From: Chimonanthus salicifolius
Taxonomy: Eukaryota; Streptophyta; Magnoliopsida; Laurales; Calycanthaceae
DNA: 64,000 nucleotides
NCBI GenBank assembly: GCA_013350335.1
Contig: CM023542.1
Coordinates: 7,302,025 to 7,366,024 of the forward strand
Direction: 5' to 3'
Shown: piece after piece, positions 36,301 to 46,063 of the stretch
Layout: each line of letters opens with the position of its first letter
How positions within the stretch are numbered: position 1 is the stretch's first letter
Notes under the pieces: model-generated
Told to the model about the DNA's origin: nothing
What the model saw: only the letters and a program-made list of their open reading frames with translations
Databases searched by the model: none
Program-made: the position numbers and the translations under genes

Positions 36301-37177
36301 CTTCTTAATTTGTTGGACTTTCTTATTTCCTCATTTCTTACCCATTTAGCAATTTTTTATTTATAATTGGATCTCATATTTCCAATTTTTTAACCACTTC
36401 TACAAGTTGTAGTGCATTTTCTTTTGTGAATGAACTAATTCTGAGATTGACTTGAGACACTTTTTTAAGCAGCAATGGAAGAATTCCTCAAGGTCAGTTA
36501 ACCCTATGTTTATGGATCCCAACAACCCACACTGGGGATGGAGCTGGCTGGAGCGCTGGATGGCAACTCGACCCTGGGAGAATCGAACTGCATCCGAGAA
36601 AGAGTTCAATGACATGTTCTCAATGAAGAGCGCAAGCCGCAGCATTGGAGGTGAAATCAGCAAAGTATATGCTCGTCAGGATCTCAACATAGAGAGGCCT
36701 TCACCTGTGGCCCAGAAATCAAGCCACCCGGGTAGTCGCCAGTCTCCATCTACTCCACCATCAAAGGCATCCTCAGTTGTGCTGAAGTCAAAGATGGCCA
36801 GTACACATGGGGCATGGGGTCCAGAGGATGAATCAAAGAGCACGATGAGTTTACAGTTGGAGAAGCCAAGGCGTCATAGTATTGCAGGGTCATCAGTGAG
36901 GGACGATGAGAGCCTGGCAAGCTCACCTGCCATTCCAAGTTACATGGCACCCACTGAGTCAGCAAGGGCAAAGTCCCGTTTGCAGAGCCCATTGGGGGAG
37001 AAGCCTGAAACTCCAGAGAAGGCCTCAGCAGGGTCAGTGAAAAAACGGTTATCTTACCCGGCATCACCAGCACGGCCTAGGCGACATTCAGGTCCTCCTA
37101 AAGTGGACAGCACCGTTCTAAAGGATATTGGTGTAAATGCTGGACACAACACTGTCAGCAATGGTGGGAGCAGGTAA
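27345..37177 (+). CDS. IQ67-domain (IQD) protein, complete, five exons
   Basis: Plant IQD family protein, a calmodulin-binding scaffold usually associated with microtubules, the plasma membrane or the nucleus. Exons: 27345-27419, 27502-27831, 33337-33564, 35495-35614 and 36470-37177 (stop TAA). All introns are GT-AG and in phase 0, giving 486 residues. Sequence signs: MGKKGKWFHAVKNAFSPESK (family start); first IQ motif AAIKIQTAFRGYLARRALRA at about 127-146, split by intron 2 after the Leu of RGYL; then the rest of the IQ67 block (LVRLKSLVQ, TLRCMQTLARVQSQIRSRR); IGEEWDDS; NPHWGWSWLERWMA, the strongly conserved IQD segment; and a basic, Ser/Pro-rich C-terminus with PSYMAPTESARAKSR, the DUF4005 motif. 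The first ATG with a matching family N-terminus was chosen. Intron 2 is 5505 bp and full of transposons. The last acceptor is a tandem AAGCAG, so one Gln is optional. No disruption is seen, and the gene is probably functional. Confidence 0.95.
28200..29200 (-). pseudogene. RTE-clade LINE fragment in IQD intron 2
   Basis: Minus-strand remnant of a plant RTE-type LINE. From 29132 down: MRCIKDDNQGVLVKDKKLE (linker before RT), NRALGPDGIPVEV and EWRKSMVVPFYENKGAMQGC (RT fingers, 28925-28626), a gap with unread frames, then RVRNEHIRDSFNTTPIGDKL and KWFSHISTRP (C-terminal tail, 28412-28209). Frames are broken and the catalytic palm motif is not intact. Orientation is opposite to the host gene. Confidence 0.8.
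29711..31640. mobile_element. Non-autonomous hAT element, 1.93 kb, in IQD intron 2
   Basis: Flanked by a perfect 8 bp duplication GCTAAATA (29703-29710 and 31641-31648). Ends are CAGGGTTGTAAACAAG and, inverted, TAGGGCTGTCAAAAAACCAAG. The outer parts hold matching Leu-like repeat phrases (AAGCTTGA, GAGCTTGA, GAGCCAAGCT). No transposase is seen. A LINE 3' end (30032-30258) and an (AT)n run (about 30272-30298) are nested inside. Confidence 0.85.
30032..30258 (-). mobile_element. LINE 3' end nested in the hAT element
   Basis: Plus strand begins with a T run and TGATAACTATTCTATTCAC, the inverse of a LINE 3' tail. Minus-strand sequence has RNase H-tail traces. The flanks CCCATGTATGTAT and TCCATGTATCTAT look like a diverged target duplication. 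It inserted after the hAT element. Confidence 0.7.
31649..32808 (+). other. IQD intron 2 sequence with a decayed repeat
   Basis: Between about 31720 and 32110 are ATATCTCCGATATTTTC, AACGGTAAATTTCCG and repeated GTTAAAA strings resembling a decayed inverted-repeat element. The remainder is AT-rich intron with no coding signal. Confidence 0.35.
32809..32896 (-). mobile_element. Short LINE 3' end
   Basis: Plus-strand GAGAACGGTAACTTCATTAAAC then ACAAAGAAGAAGG is the inverse of the LINE 3' end at 119-200. Only the last 90 or so bases were inserted. Lies in IQD intron 2. Confidence 0.6.
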
Positions 37178-38099
37178 CAAACTGGCAGTAGTACAAAGGT
37201 TCCAAAAATGAGGGGAAGAAGAATTGCTGCAACCTTGTATTTCTATTATTTCTGTGCTTATTTATAATTCTGATTAATTGGGGGTGAATTTTCTTTGTCA
37301 AATTTGTTGTTAGTGGGGGTGGAGTTCTTGTTATAGACATTAATTTTCTTTATTCTGTTGAGAGACCTTGAAATTCTTGGTGTTTCATAAGAAATAGGAG
37401 AACCCAATTTGGTGTCCATTTTCTCTAAACTGTTCTTGCCTCCTATTTTTATTTTAACTCTTAATTCCTTGTAAATGTACTTGTATAGGCTGTAACGATG
37501 CATCCTCCTCACTTGCCAGGTGCTGAATCTAGATTTTCAAATGGTTACTTGAATCTGAGAACCACTCGAACTTCATTAAATTTGGGTACAAGTTTATGCA
37601 TTTCCTCATTGGGCGTATGTGCTCGGTTGATCATCGAACATGCAAATGTAATGCCCGATTGGCAACTGCCGGATATCGATTTGTAACTGACTTGAGATTA
37701 TCAGTGACATTCTGTGGCCTGTCAAGCAAATAAAACCACATACCAGGTCCCTTCACAACACCAAGATGAAAAGCTCATGCTGAAAAAACTTGGGCATTTC
37801 AACTCATCTGATGTGTTAGTGTCTCGGCGTGGTCAAGTCCCTATATATGTTAATTCCATGACTCAGAAAGAAGTACTTGCTAGAAGCTTGAAAATCCAAT
37901 GTGATCAAGAATGAAGATCAAACTCCACCGGATTGAAGCTCATCGTTATGACAATCACAAAACAGAAAATATGACTATAAATGACTTTAGGTAGTACCTA
38001 CACCTCAGAGAGGACTATCTCTAGGATTAGTGGAACAAATGGTTAAATCTTAAAAAGCCTAGAGAGGAAATTTGATAGTGAATTTGAACCCAACTTGGA
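37178..38099 (+). other. IQD 3' region and flank
   Basis: The IQD 3'-UTR presumably lies within the first few hundred bases. No single polyadenylation site can be fixed. From about 37500 there are small coding-like frames (37498-37686, 37714-37914) with no recognisable family; these may belong to an old retroelement. Confidence 0.35.
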
Positions 38100-39690
38100 A
38101 ATATATATTTAGTTTTACTGTCAGATTGACCAGTCGTTCTCACCGATCCCTCGGTGGAAACAGGATCGACCCATCGTGGTCAAAGACTGGTCGACCAGAT
38201 TGACATAGGTTCTGAATCATTGAACTGTCATTCTAGAAAAGTATCTGACTGAGAGTCTCGTATATACCGACCCTTCGGTGATGAACTTAAATGACCACTC
38301 GTGGTCGATGATTCATCGGTATAAAACTTGTGAGTTATGGACTGTGAACTCGTAAGGGCTCTTAATAAAACAAACATCTCGGTATTTCAAAACCGATCGA
38401 GAGTAGCAGGACCGACCCCTCGGTAAAGGGCGACAGGTCGTTCTGGGTAACAGGTTTCTAGACTAAAAACTACTGTCAGCATGTTTTTGTCCCAGACTGA
38501 GCCTCTCGTATAGACCGACCTTTCGATGCCATAAATGTCGACCCATCGGCGACAACGACATGTCGGCCGGGAAAAAATATTACTGTTGGGAGTGCACTTA
38601 ATGCACAATGGTCGGGTTTGTAATGATAACGTTTCTAGTCACCGGCCCATCGGTGCGAACGACCTGTCGGTACATTACTGTTACTGCAACTGGTTGCCTT
38701 CTTTATAAAAATCGATCTTTATATAACCAGTTGGTATCCTTCAGCAAAATCAGTTGGACCCTCATATTTATCAGTGAACTTAAACAAGGGCCAACAGAAT
38801 GATTACTCTCTCTCTCGTGCTTATACTTGGAGAATCAAATACAACCAATCAAATTGATTGAGTTATGAGAGAGAGATGAGAGAATGATGAAAACTCATAA
38901 ACAACCAATCTATGGATTGAGTTCGAAAATGAGAAATAAAAGGAAATGACCATAAAATAGGAAAGCTATGTCAAACCAATTTCCTTCACACCATGGATTG
39001 TGATTGCCTCATGACGGCTATAAGGAGGGGCGTCAGCACTGGCATACATTGGTGGATCTTGAAGAAGCACACATCAAGAGAAGGAGCTTTAAAGGCAAGT
39101 GCTTCTTGGTTTTAAATTTGTTTTAAAACCTTTGTTCCAAAAGTGGATTAAGGAAACTTGGTTCCGGAACCGCTATAAAAAAATTTGGAGCGGCGTTTTC
39201 GGCATTGTGGTGGGTGGAATTTCTAGCCAAATGGATAGGTGGAATTCTTATTCTACAGTGGTGGGTGTAATTCCCAGCCGATTGAGTAAGGTGGAATTCC
39301 TACTCTAATTGTGTCGGTGTAAGTCCCCACTTAGTGGATTTGGAGATAACTTAAGGTTGAGCGAGTCCTAACAGTGGATTTAGGTTGACTAACCGAACCA
39401 CTTTAAATTGGTCTTATGGTATTTGATCTTTGTGTGTTTGTATTTAGTATTTAAGTACTATTCTCAACACACATCACTTTGTATGTTGATTATCTTATTT
39501 TATACATTGTGTACAAACATCGATAATCAAACAATATGTAAAGAGTCATAATCTTAATGTGATCACTTAATGAAATTGTCACACTAAACAAATCTCTTCA
39601 TAATTGTCCCGCTGCACTTAAAACAATCAAGAAATTTATAACCTATCCCCTCCCCCTCTCGGGTCAATCATATTGTTTTAGTACTGTGAA
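38100..39690. mobile_element. LTR-like remnant with ACCGA/TCGGT palindromes
   Basis: Contains about seven palindromic strings such as CACCGATCCCTCGGTG, CCGACCCTTCGGTG and CACCGGCCCATCGGTG between 38135 and 38660. Near its right end it has TAACCTATCCCCTCCCCCTC following CCGCTGCACTTAAA, a phrase typical of LTR ends of SIRE/Maximus-type copia elements. No matching second LTR or target duplication was found, so boundaries are approximate. Confidence 0.5.
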
Positions 39691-40061
39691 CAATAGGACT
39701 TTCATGACGGGAGAAAGAAATGGACTTTAAAAGGAAAATTCTGGCTTTGTGAGCCTTATCTTTCACTCATTTTGTGTGAGATCTCTGAGGAATTCATGAA
39801 TCCTGGTGCTCAAGATGATATAAAATTGTCACAGGTTTCTTGGAGAATCCATATCTTGATAACTCCTCATCATCATCATCATTTTAGACCTGCAAGTCCT
39901 TTCTATTTGAAGTTAGACACTTGTAATTAGATTTGATGTTTCTTTCATGGATTAAATGTCTATTTAATGCTCATAAGACTCAAACTTGCAATCTTATTTG
40001 TGTAACAATGAATGCTCATTAATGTTCACAGTGTCATTATTGAAATCTTTTTTTTTACTTT
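39691..40061. other. Intergenic spacer
   Basis: No feature seen apart from a CATCATCATCATC run near 39868. Confidence 0.4.
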
Positions 40062-40950
40062 GCTCTTATCACGCCCCGACCCGAAGGGTGGGCCTAGAAC
40101 GCGACTGATTTTTTTTTTTTTTGTAGATAAACTAAACCACAAGCATTCTTACTAGGCCGGATCAACAGTTGGGTCCAGAAGTCACACATGACCCCATCAT
40201 GTGGACTCAAACATGTACCATATGCCTGCCCCATAAAAATGGACATTACAATATCAACACATAACATGCTTAATCAAATCCAACATTGATTAATACAAAG
40301 CATAAGAAAATCAACCATTGATTCAACATTTCAAAATCATATCAGAGTAGCTATAGAAACGCAGCAATTTAATACATCACATTTAGACAAATTAAGTACC
40401 ACACCCGGTACTTGATAAAGGTAAACGGTTCCAAGAACCAACAAGAAAAATATAAGGGTATTCCCCTCAGGGGGAATCCCGAAACACCGCCTCAGCTTAT
40501 CCACCTTAAGCTTGATAAAGAGGGTCCTCCTCCTCGGGTTCATCGCCTGAAAGGTGAGTGGTGTGAGCTAACTAGCCCGGTGAAGGAAATATAACAATGC
40601 ACATTTAAATAAATAGAAAACAGGTTAGCAATAGTTCAATATCACATGCTTGATAACAATAAACATAATCTCAAGTAATACATCAACATCATCAATCACT
40701 GTCATTATCCACCGTAACCTCTAGGCATCATATTGACAACAATAGTATTAAGTCCCGACACGGTCATAATACATCCTTGCAAGTACATCTCCGGCACTCC
40801 CATGGCCGGTATCGACACCCTCAATAACTATCACCACCCATGACCAGTAGACGTAAACCATCTCCCATATGGCCGATACTGATTCAATAGTTCAGGTACG
40901 TGGAAACAGTCTTACAAACTCGTATGATCAACATCATATCATTCTCAATC

Positions 40951-41116
40951 ATCATTAGCACTCTTACCATAGTGCAACAAGTCTAGGCCAACATCATAAA
41001 CACTCTTACCATAGTGCATCAAGTCTAGGCCAACATCATAAGCACTCTTACCATAGTGCATCAAGTCTGGGCCAACATCATAAGCACTCTTACCATAGTG
41101 CATCAAGTCTGGGCAC
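40951..41116 (+). repeat. 42 bp tandem repeat inside solo LTR copy 2
   Basis: Four near-identical units of AGCACTCTTACCATAGTGCA followed by TCAAGTCTGGGCCAACATCATA. The corresponding place in copy 1 (about 20779-20815) has a single unit. Confidence 0.9.
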
Positions 41117-41764
41117 ATGAAAACCTATTTACAAAATCTGCAGAGTTAAGTTCCCTCACCGTTATGTATGGTTTACGCGGTCTTTGTTCAAACAACACAC
41201 AAGTGCACAATCAATATACAAATCAAATACATACACACGAGTAGTATTTGGAAATCACACGTTTTCCCACAAAATATCCAGAGTTCATGGAATTGAGTCT
41301 CCTACTTGGTTTCTATCATTTTTAAATCATCCACAAGATAATAATATAGTAAAAAAAAGGGCTCAGTCCAAACTCATATTGTCTTTTGGGCATTGACCAG
41401 ATTGACTTATTGAGTTAGGTCTAGATTCTCGGGTCACTTCTCGGTTGTCTTCTGGATAGGACCAGATCTGACATTTTGAGTAGGCCTCGAGGTCACTCAG
41501 TGCCCGACTATAGTGTCGTTCTGAAAGTGAATCACTCAGTTCCCGACCAATAGGGTCGGACTGAAAGCGGATACAATAGTATTTACACTATAAATAATAA
41601 GAGAAAGGGGTTAGTACATTTTTAATTAACAAGGGGGCATAAATCATCATAAATAATCAAATACATTAAATAATCATCAAGATTAGACAAAAACAATGAT
41701 TAAACAATATTTTATCATTTAAAAACTATGTTCCTTGAAACATCACCTCGGAACTGGGTACAGT

Positions 41765-42115
41765 GGCTCGGATCATCCGAACCACAAAATTAAGTCACTG
41801 GCCTCGGAACATGGGCCTGACTTCGGATCGTCCGAAGACTGGGTCTCGGACCTTCCGAAGTCCATCCGAACAGATGAAAACAGAGAAAACAGTCTCGGTG
41901 GGGCTGCAGAGCTCGGAACGTCCGAAGGTCTGGGTTCGGAACGTCCGAGTGAGTTCGGTACTTCCGAGCTGGGCTTGGTGCGTCCGAAGGGTCAGGTTCG
42001 CCTCGGGCGTAACTGGGCTTCGGGGTGAAGCTCGAAACGTCCGAGGGTCACGGCTCAGACCGTCCGAAGGTTCGGACCGTCCGAAGATCGGCTCTCAGAC
42101 CTTCCGAGAGTCGTC
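41765..42115. repeat. Array of TCGGA-N3-TCCGA palindromes, copy 2
   Basis: About eleven palindromic 13-17-mers in 350 bp, in the same order as in copy 1 at 21495-21862; some arms have decayed (GCTCAGACCGTCCGAAG, GCTCGAAACGTCCGAGG). Confidence 0.85.
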
Positions 42116-43584
42116 TTCCCCGACTGTTTGCACCAGCACAGTCACGGCAGAAAAACAGTGAAATGCGATTCCAGAAAGGGAGGGCTTCCCGGATTCAGTT
42201 TTCACATCCATCTGGTCTGATGGACTCCTCTGGGAGTCCTCTTTCCATAGGGAATGGTTTGGAGCTCAGAAGCTCACTGGGCCATGTGATCTTAAGGGTA
42301 AATCCTCACGGATACATGAAACCCATAGTTTTCCTTAGATTTTAAAACTGGTTTTTCTCTATCAAAATAGGGTCAAATTTGGTTTTGTTTGATTCTAAAC
42401 CGATTAGAATTGAAAGAGGAATGCAAAGGATACCTTTGCTGAGGTTCCTGGGCTGAAATTCGGATTTTTGAAATCCTTCCTAAGCTTCGGTTTGTAAACA
42501 GAGAGGCAATGGCAAGGGGTCTTGGTCGGGTTAACAGATAGCAAAGAGAAGAAAAGAAATTGTGGGAGTTTCAAACCGATGGGGACGACTGAATTTATAG
42601 GAATTCAGCCGGGGAGAGATGCCGGAATTCAGCTGCGGCGATGGGACGAGACGAAATCATCAGCCGGAAAATGGGCCGAGCAGCAATGCACGCGCCTGCA
42701 TGGCGTGTGCAGGTTTTCTGCTATTGCAGATCAGCCCCTCAATAGTTTCTATATTCCAGATAAGTCCCAGTTTTATTAAAAACCGTTTTTAAAACTAAAA
42801 GCGAAGATTTAAAAACTCAAAAACTTGATCCAACCTTACAGATGGGTTGGGTTTTGAAATTATTGGTCACCATAAAATTTTCAGAATTTATCTCCTACTG
42901 AAAATCATTTATTTAAATAAAAACCATAAATTTACACTATTTACTTAAATAAAGAATTGTTAAAATAACCAATTTGTAAATCTTATTTTGAAGTGAAATG
43001 AAATAACTAGACCATTCTTAAAATGTTCTAACATCAAATACAATTTTCAAAATTTATCTCCTTTCCGAAATCATTTAAAATAATTAAAACTCCCTTTCGG
43101 GGTTTTGACGGGCGGGATTTAAATGCCATTTTCTGAAAATAAGTTCATTTTAAAATCAGAAATGCAAATCGTTCATTAAGGAGAATATTATCCACCAATA
43201 ATATACACATATCAATATAATTTATAAAAACATAGCTAAAAGCAGTAAATTACCAAAATACCCCTCCAGCTTGACGAGCTGGATCTCTGAGCTCACGAGC
43301 TCGGATCGGGCCAAACGTGGGCTTTCCTCGAAGCCCTAACTGAAATCCTCGAGATTAACCGGTCAAACACGATTAACGAGTTAAAACACGCCTAATCTGG
43401 GGCAGAGTATTACAGCTCTTGTTAAGAGTGGTATTGGATTGTTTCTCTATTTCTTTGGAGAAAATAATTTTGTGAAAAAATTATATATATTTGATTCATG
43501 TTATCCAATAAACAATTAAGCACTATGAAATTTGGCGTTTGTTATTTGCATTCATAGTTTTATTTTCATTTAGAATGTATAACG

Positions 43585-43645
43585 CAGGGGTGCAAATATC
43601 GGTCGATACGTATCATATCGGCCGAATCCGAATTTTATATCCCTG
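43585..43645. mobile_element. 61 bp hAT-type MITE
   Basis: Starts CAGGGGTGCAAATATCGG, ends CCGAATTTTATATCCCTG. Flanked by GTATAACG (43577-43584) and GTATAACA (43646-43653), 7 of 8 identical. It holds ATATCGGTCGATA and ATATCGGCCGA. It is the smallest member of the ATATCGGCCGATAT family here and shows that the family moves as hAT elements. Confidence 0.8.
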
Positions 43646-43653
43646 GTATAACA

Positions 43654-44658
43654 TATTATCTTAGTGAGGATAATCTTCTTTTTCTTATTAAATTTTCCTA
43701 TTCCTACTCATGGAAGATAAATTTCTTAAGATTTTTCATTAAGGATTTAATCCAACTAGGATTCAACTATGACTTAGGAGGCAATGATATTTAAATGGTT
43801 AGATAATCACATGCGTGATAGACTGTCGACCGTTTGCATATGTCCTGCTGTCAATGAGCCATAATCTTGTTCTTAACCATCTGAATAAATAAGAATAATA
43901 ATATTTTTTTTGAATAAATTGAACCATCTTAAGGGCTAGACCGCCTTCGGGTGGTTCAACTGGGTCAAACGGAATAGCTTTATTCGATTTTTAAAATGCT
44001 ATTTTGTATAGTTCACTTTAATATTTAAAAATTATGAGTTCTTCTAAAAGAAAAGTATTTTTATCTGTGAATTAATAATGACACAATCAAAATGTCCAAC
44101 CAATAATGTAGAATTTAAATTATAAATAAAATTGATTAATGAATTTTTAATCTTTCATTTATTAATAAATTATTATTTCCATTCTAATTTTTTAAAAGAT
44201 GCCATTGTTTCAAACCCGGGCCTTGAGGCTAGTTGCTCTAAAAATTGATAGTGCGAAGCTAAGTTGCAAATTTTGGTAGCACTATGTGTTGAAATCTGAC
44301 ATCAATATAGATTGTGCAATTTATCAAATTCAAGAATATAGAATTTACGGATTGTTATTAACCACATGAATCAAAGGTCACACGTTCTCGGGGATTGTAC
44401 ATTCAAAATTTTACTCAATACTCCTGTACTTGAGAAGACGTGGAGGTCTTGGATTTCTTCGTCATAAATAACCCATAAAAATATTCAATCGTAAATCTGA
44501 TGGTGGGATGGATGAAATCAAGGGATCATTATTAGTGATAGCATTTGTATTTTATCTCATTTTCCAAAACATATGTTGTATGGAACTTGAAAAATCAAAT
44601 GGACTTCCATCAACCACAGGATGTTTTCATGGCAATCAAACTGAGGGCCCTATTCATG
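43654..44658. other. AT-rich intergenic DNA
   Basis: No gene or repeat ends recognised. Confidence 0.4.
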
Positions 44659-44666
44659 TGGGCCAC

Positions 44667-45526
44667 CAGGGTCGTCTTGACCATTAGTCAAGAAAGGCGG
44701 TCGCCTTAGGCCCCCGGATGAATGAAGGCCCCTCTCACCGTGGCGCACTGTGTATTTCTAAAATTTCTCAAATTTAATATTCCGACTAATTACGATAACT
44801 TTGATAAAAAAACTTTAAGACTTTAAGTTCTTTTGGCACTCCCAAATACTTAAAACACAGTCTTTTACAAATAAGGGCATCCCTCAGCTGTGTCAAAAAC
44901 ACACTTTCGAAAGTCCAAACAACAAACCATAAAAACCGTTGAACTCCAAATTCAAAGCTGAACAAATATGTGATATTTAAAATCTTAAATCTTTCAAATG
45001 ATTGTTTACAAAAAATATGTGATCTTTTCCCATCCCAAATCCCGTCCCTTCTTCTTCAAAAAAAAAAATCCAGTTAAACAATCATTTAAAAGATCTAAGT
45101 TTTCAAATTTCATATATTTGTTTAGTTTTGAATTTGGAGTTCAACGGTTTTCACGGTTAGTCGTTTGGACTTTCGAAAGTGTATTTTCGACACAGCCGAG
45201 GAATACCCTTTATTTGTAACATACTGTGTTTTAAATATTTGGGAGTGTTAAAAGACCTTAAAGTCTTAAAGTATTTTTATCAGGTTATCGTAATTAGTCT
45301 GGATATTCAATTTGAGAAATTTTGGAAGTATATAGTGCTTAAAAAAAAAAAATTAAAATTTTAAAGGTGATTTTATTATTTAAAACTATATGAATTATAT
45401 ATTTTTTTTAACTAATACACTATGCATATGTAGACCGTCCGGACGAATGGAATTTATGCATGAACTCCAAGAAGGCTCCATTTAAATTTTTTGTCTTAGG
45501 CCTCAACTTGTTTCTAAATGGCCCTG
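44667..45526. mobile_element. hAT element carrying a large palindrome
   Basis: Flanked by a perfect 8 bp duplication TGGGCCAC (44659-44666 and 45527-45534). Ends are CAGGGTCGTCTTG and, inverted, CAGGGCCATTTAG, with CCTTAGGCC-type strings just inside both ends. Most of the interior (about 44748-45335) is one palindrome with arms of roughly 270-290 bp: CTGTGTATTTCTAAAATTTC on the left, its inverse near 45318, and CACTTTCGAAAGTCC opposite GGACTTTCGAAAGTG near the loop. No transposase. Confidence 0.85.
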
Positions 45527-45534
45527 TGGGCCAC

Positions 45535-46063
45535 AAGGATCCTACGAGAATTCATTGCCATCTTCGTTCATCATTTAATTTAAGATTGGAAAATGTATAG
45601 ATAATTTAATTGATTTCAGTAAATAGAATTATATTAGAGTCTTTAGGTTCAAACTTTTTTTTTAACTTAACTTTTTTTTTTTTAAGACCAAGGTGTCAAC
45701 CTGGACGGACGTGAAAATCTTTCAATCTGTACACATCCAATACAAAACAAATGGAAAGTGGTCTGTTTTGTATTGAAGGAGACTTATCCCAGTACTTCCC
45801 ACAAATATAAACTAGTTTTTGACCGTTAAACTAATTCCCCAGATTCTCAAACTTACTAGAACCCATCATGCTGACCGCAGTGAAAAGAGCCGAGTGACCC
45901 CTTCAAGAGTTCATATCTAAAAAGAAGAAAGAAAACAAGCCTCTTAAGCATTCAACAGTGGAGAATTTCAGAAAAAAAAGAAAAAGAAAAGCATCATACA
46001 AAACAGTGCAGGGAAGTCCAGATATACATGGTGTTGAAAGAGCAAAGCAGATGCTCATTCTAT
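45535..46063. other. 3' flank of the BBX gene
   Basis: Non-coding; the BBX 3'-UTR should lie in the part nearest 46063. No polyadenylation site can be fixed. Confidence 0.4.

Larger units (their letters stand above)
40067..43414. mobile_element. Solo LTR, family A, copy 2 (3.35 kb)
   Basis: Homologous over its whole length to 19898-23163. Starts TATCACGCCCCGACCCG (TG decayed to TA), ends GGCAGAGTATTACA, and is flanked by a perfect GCTCT duplication (40062-40066 and 43415-43419). It carries its own palindrome array and an internal 42 bp tandem repeat that copy 1 lacks. No polyprotein. Confidence 0.8.

Noticed and set aside
36750..37073. 107-residue frame on the minus strand
   Set aside because: Shadow of the last IQD exon.
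40951..41116. Regular repeats that could suggest a CRISPR-like array
   Set aside because: Units are contiguous with no unique spacers and lie inside a plant solo LTR.
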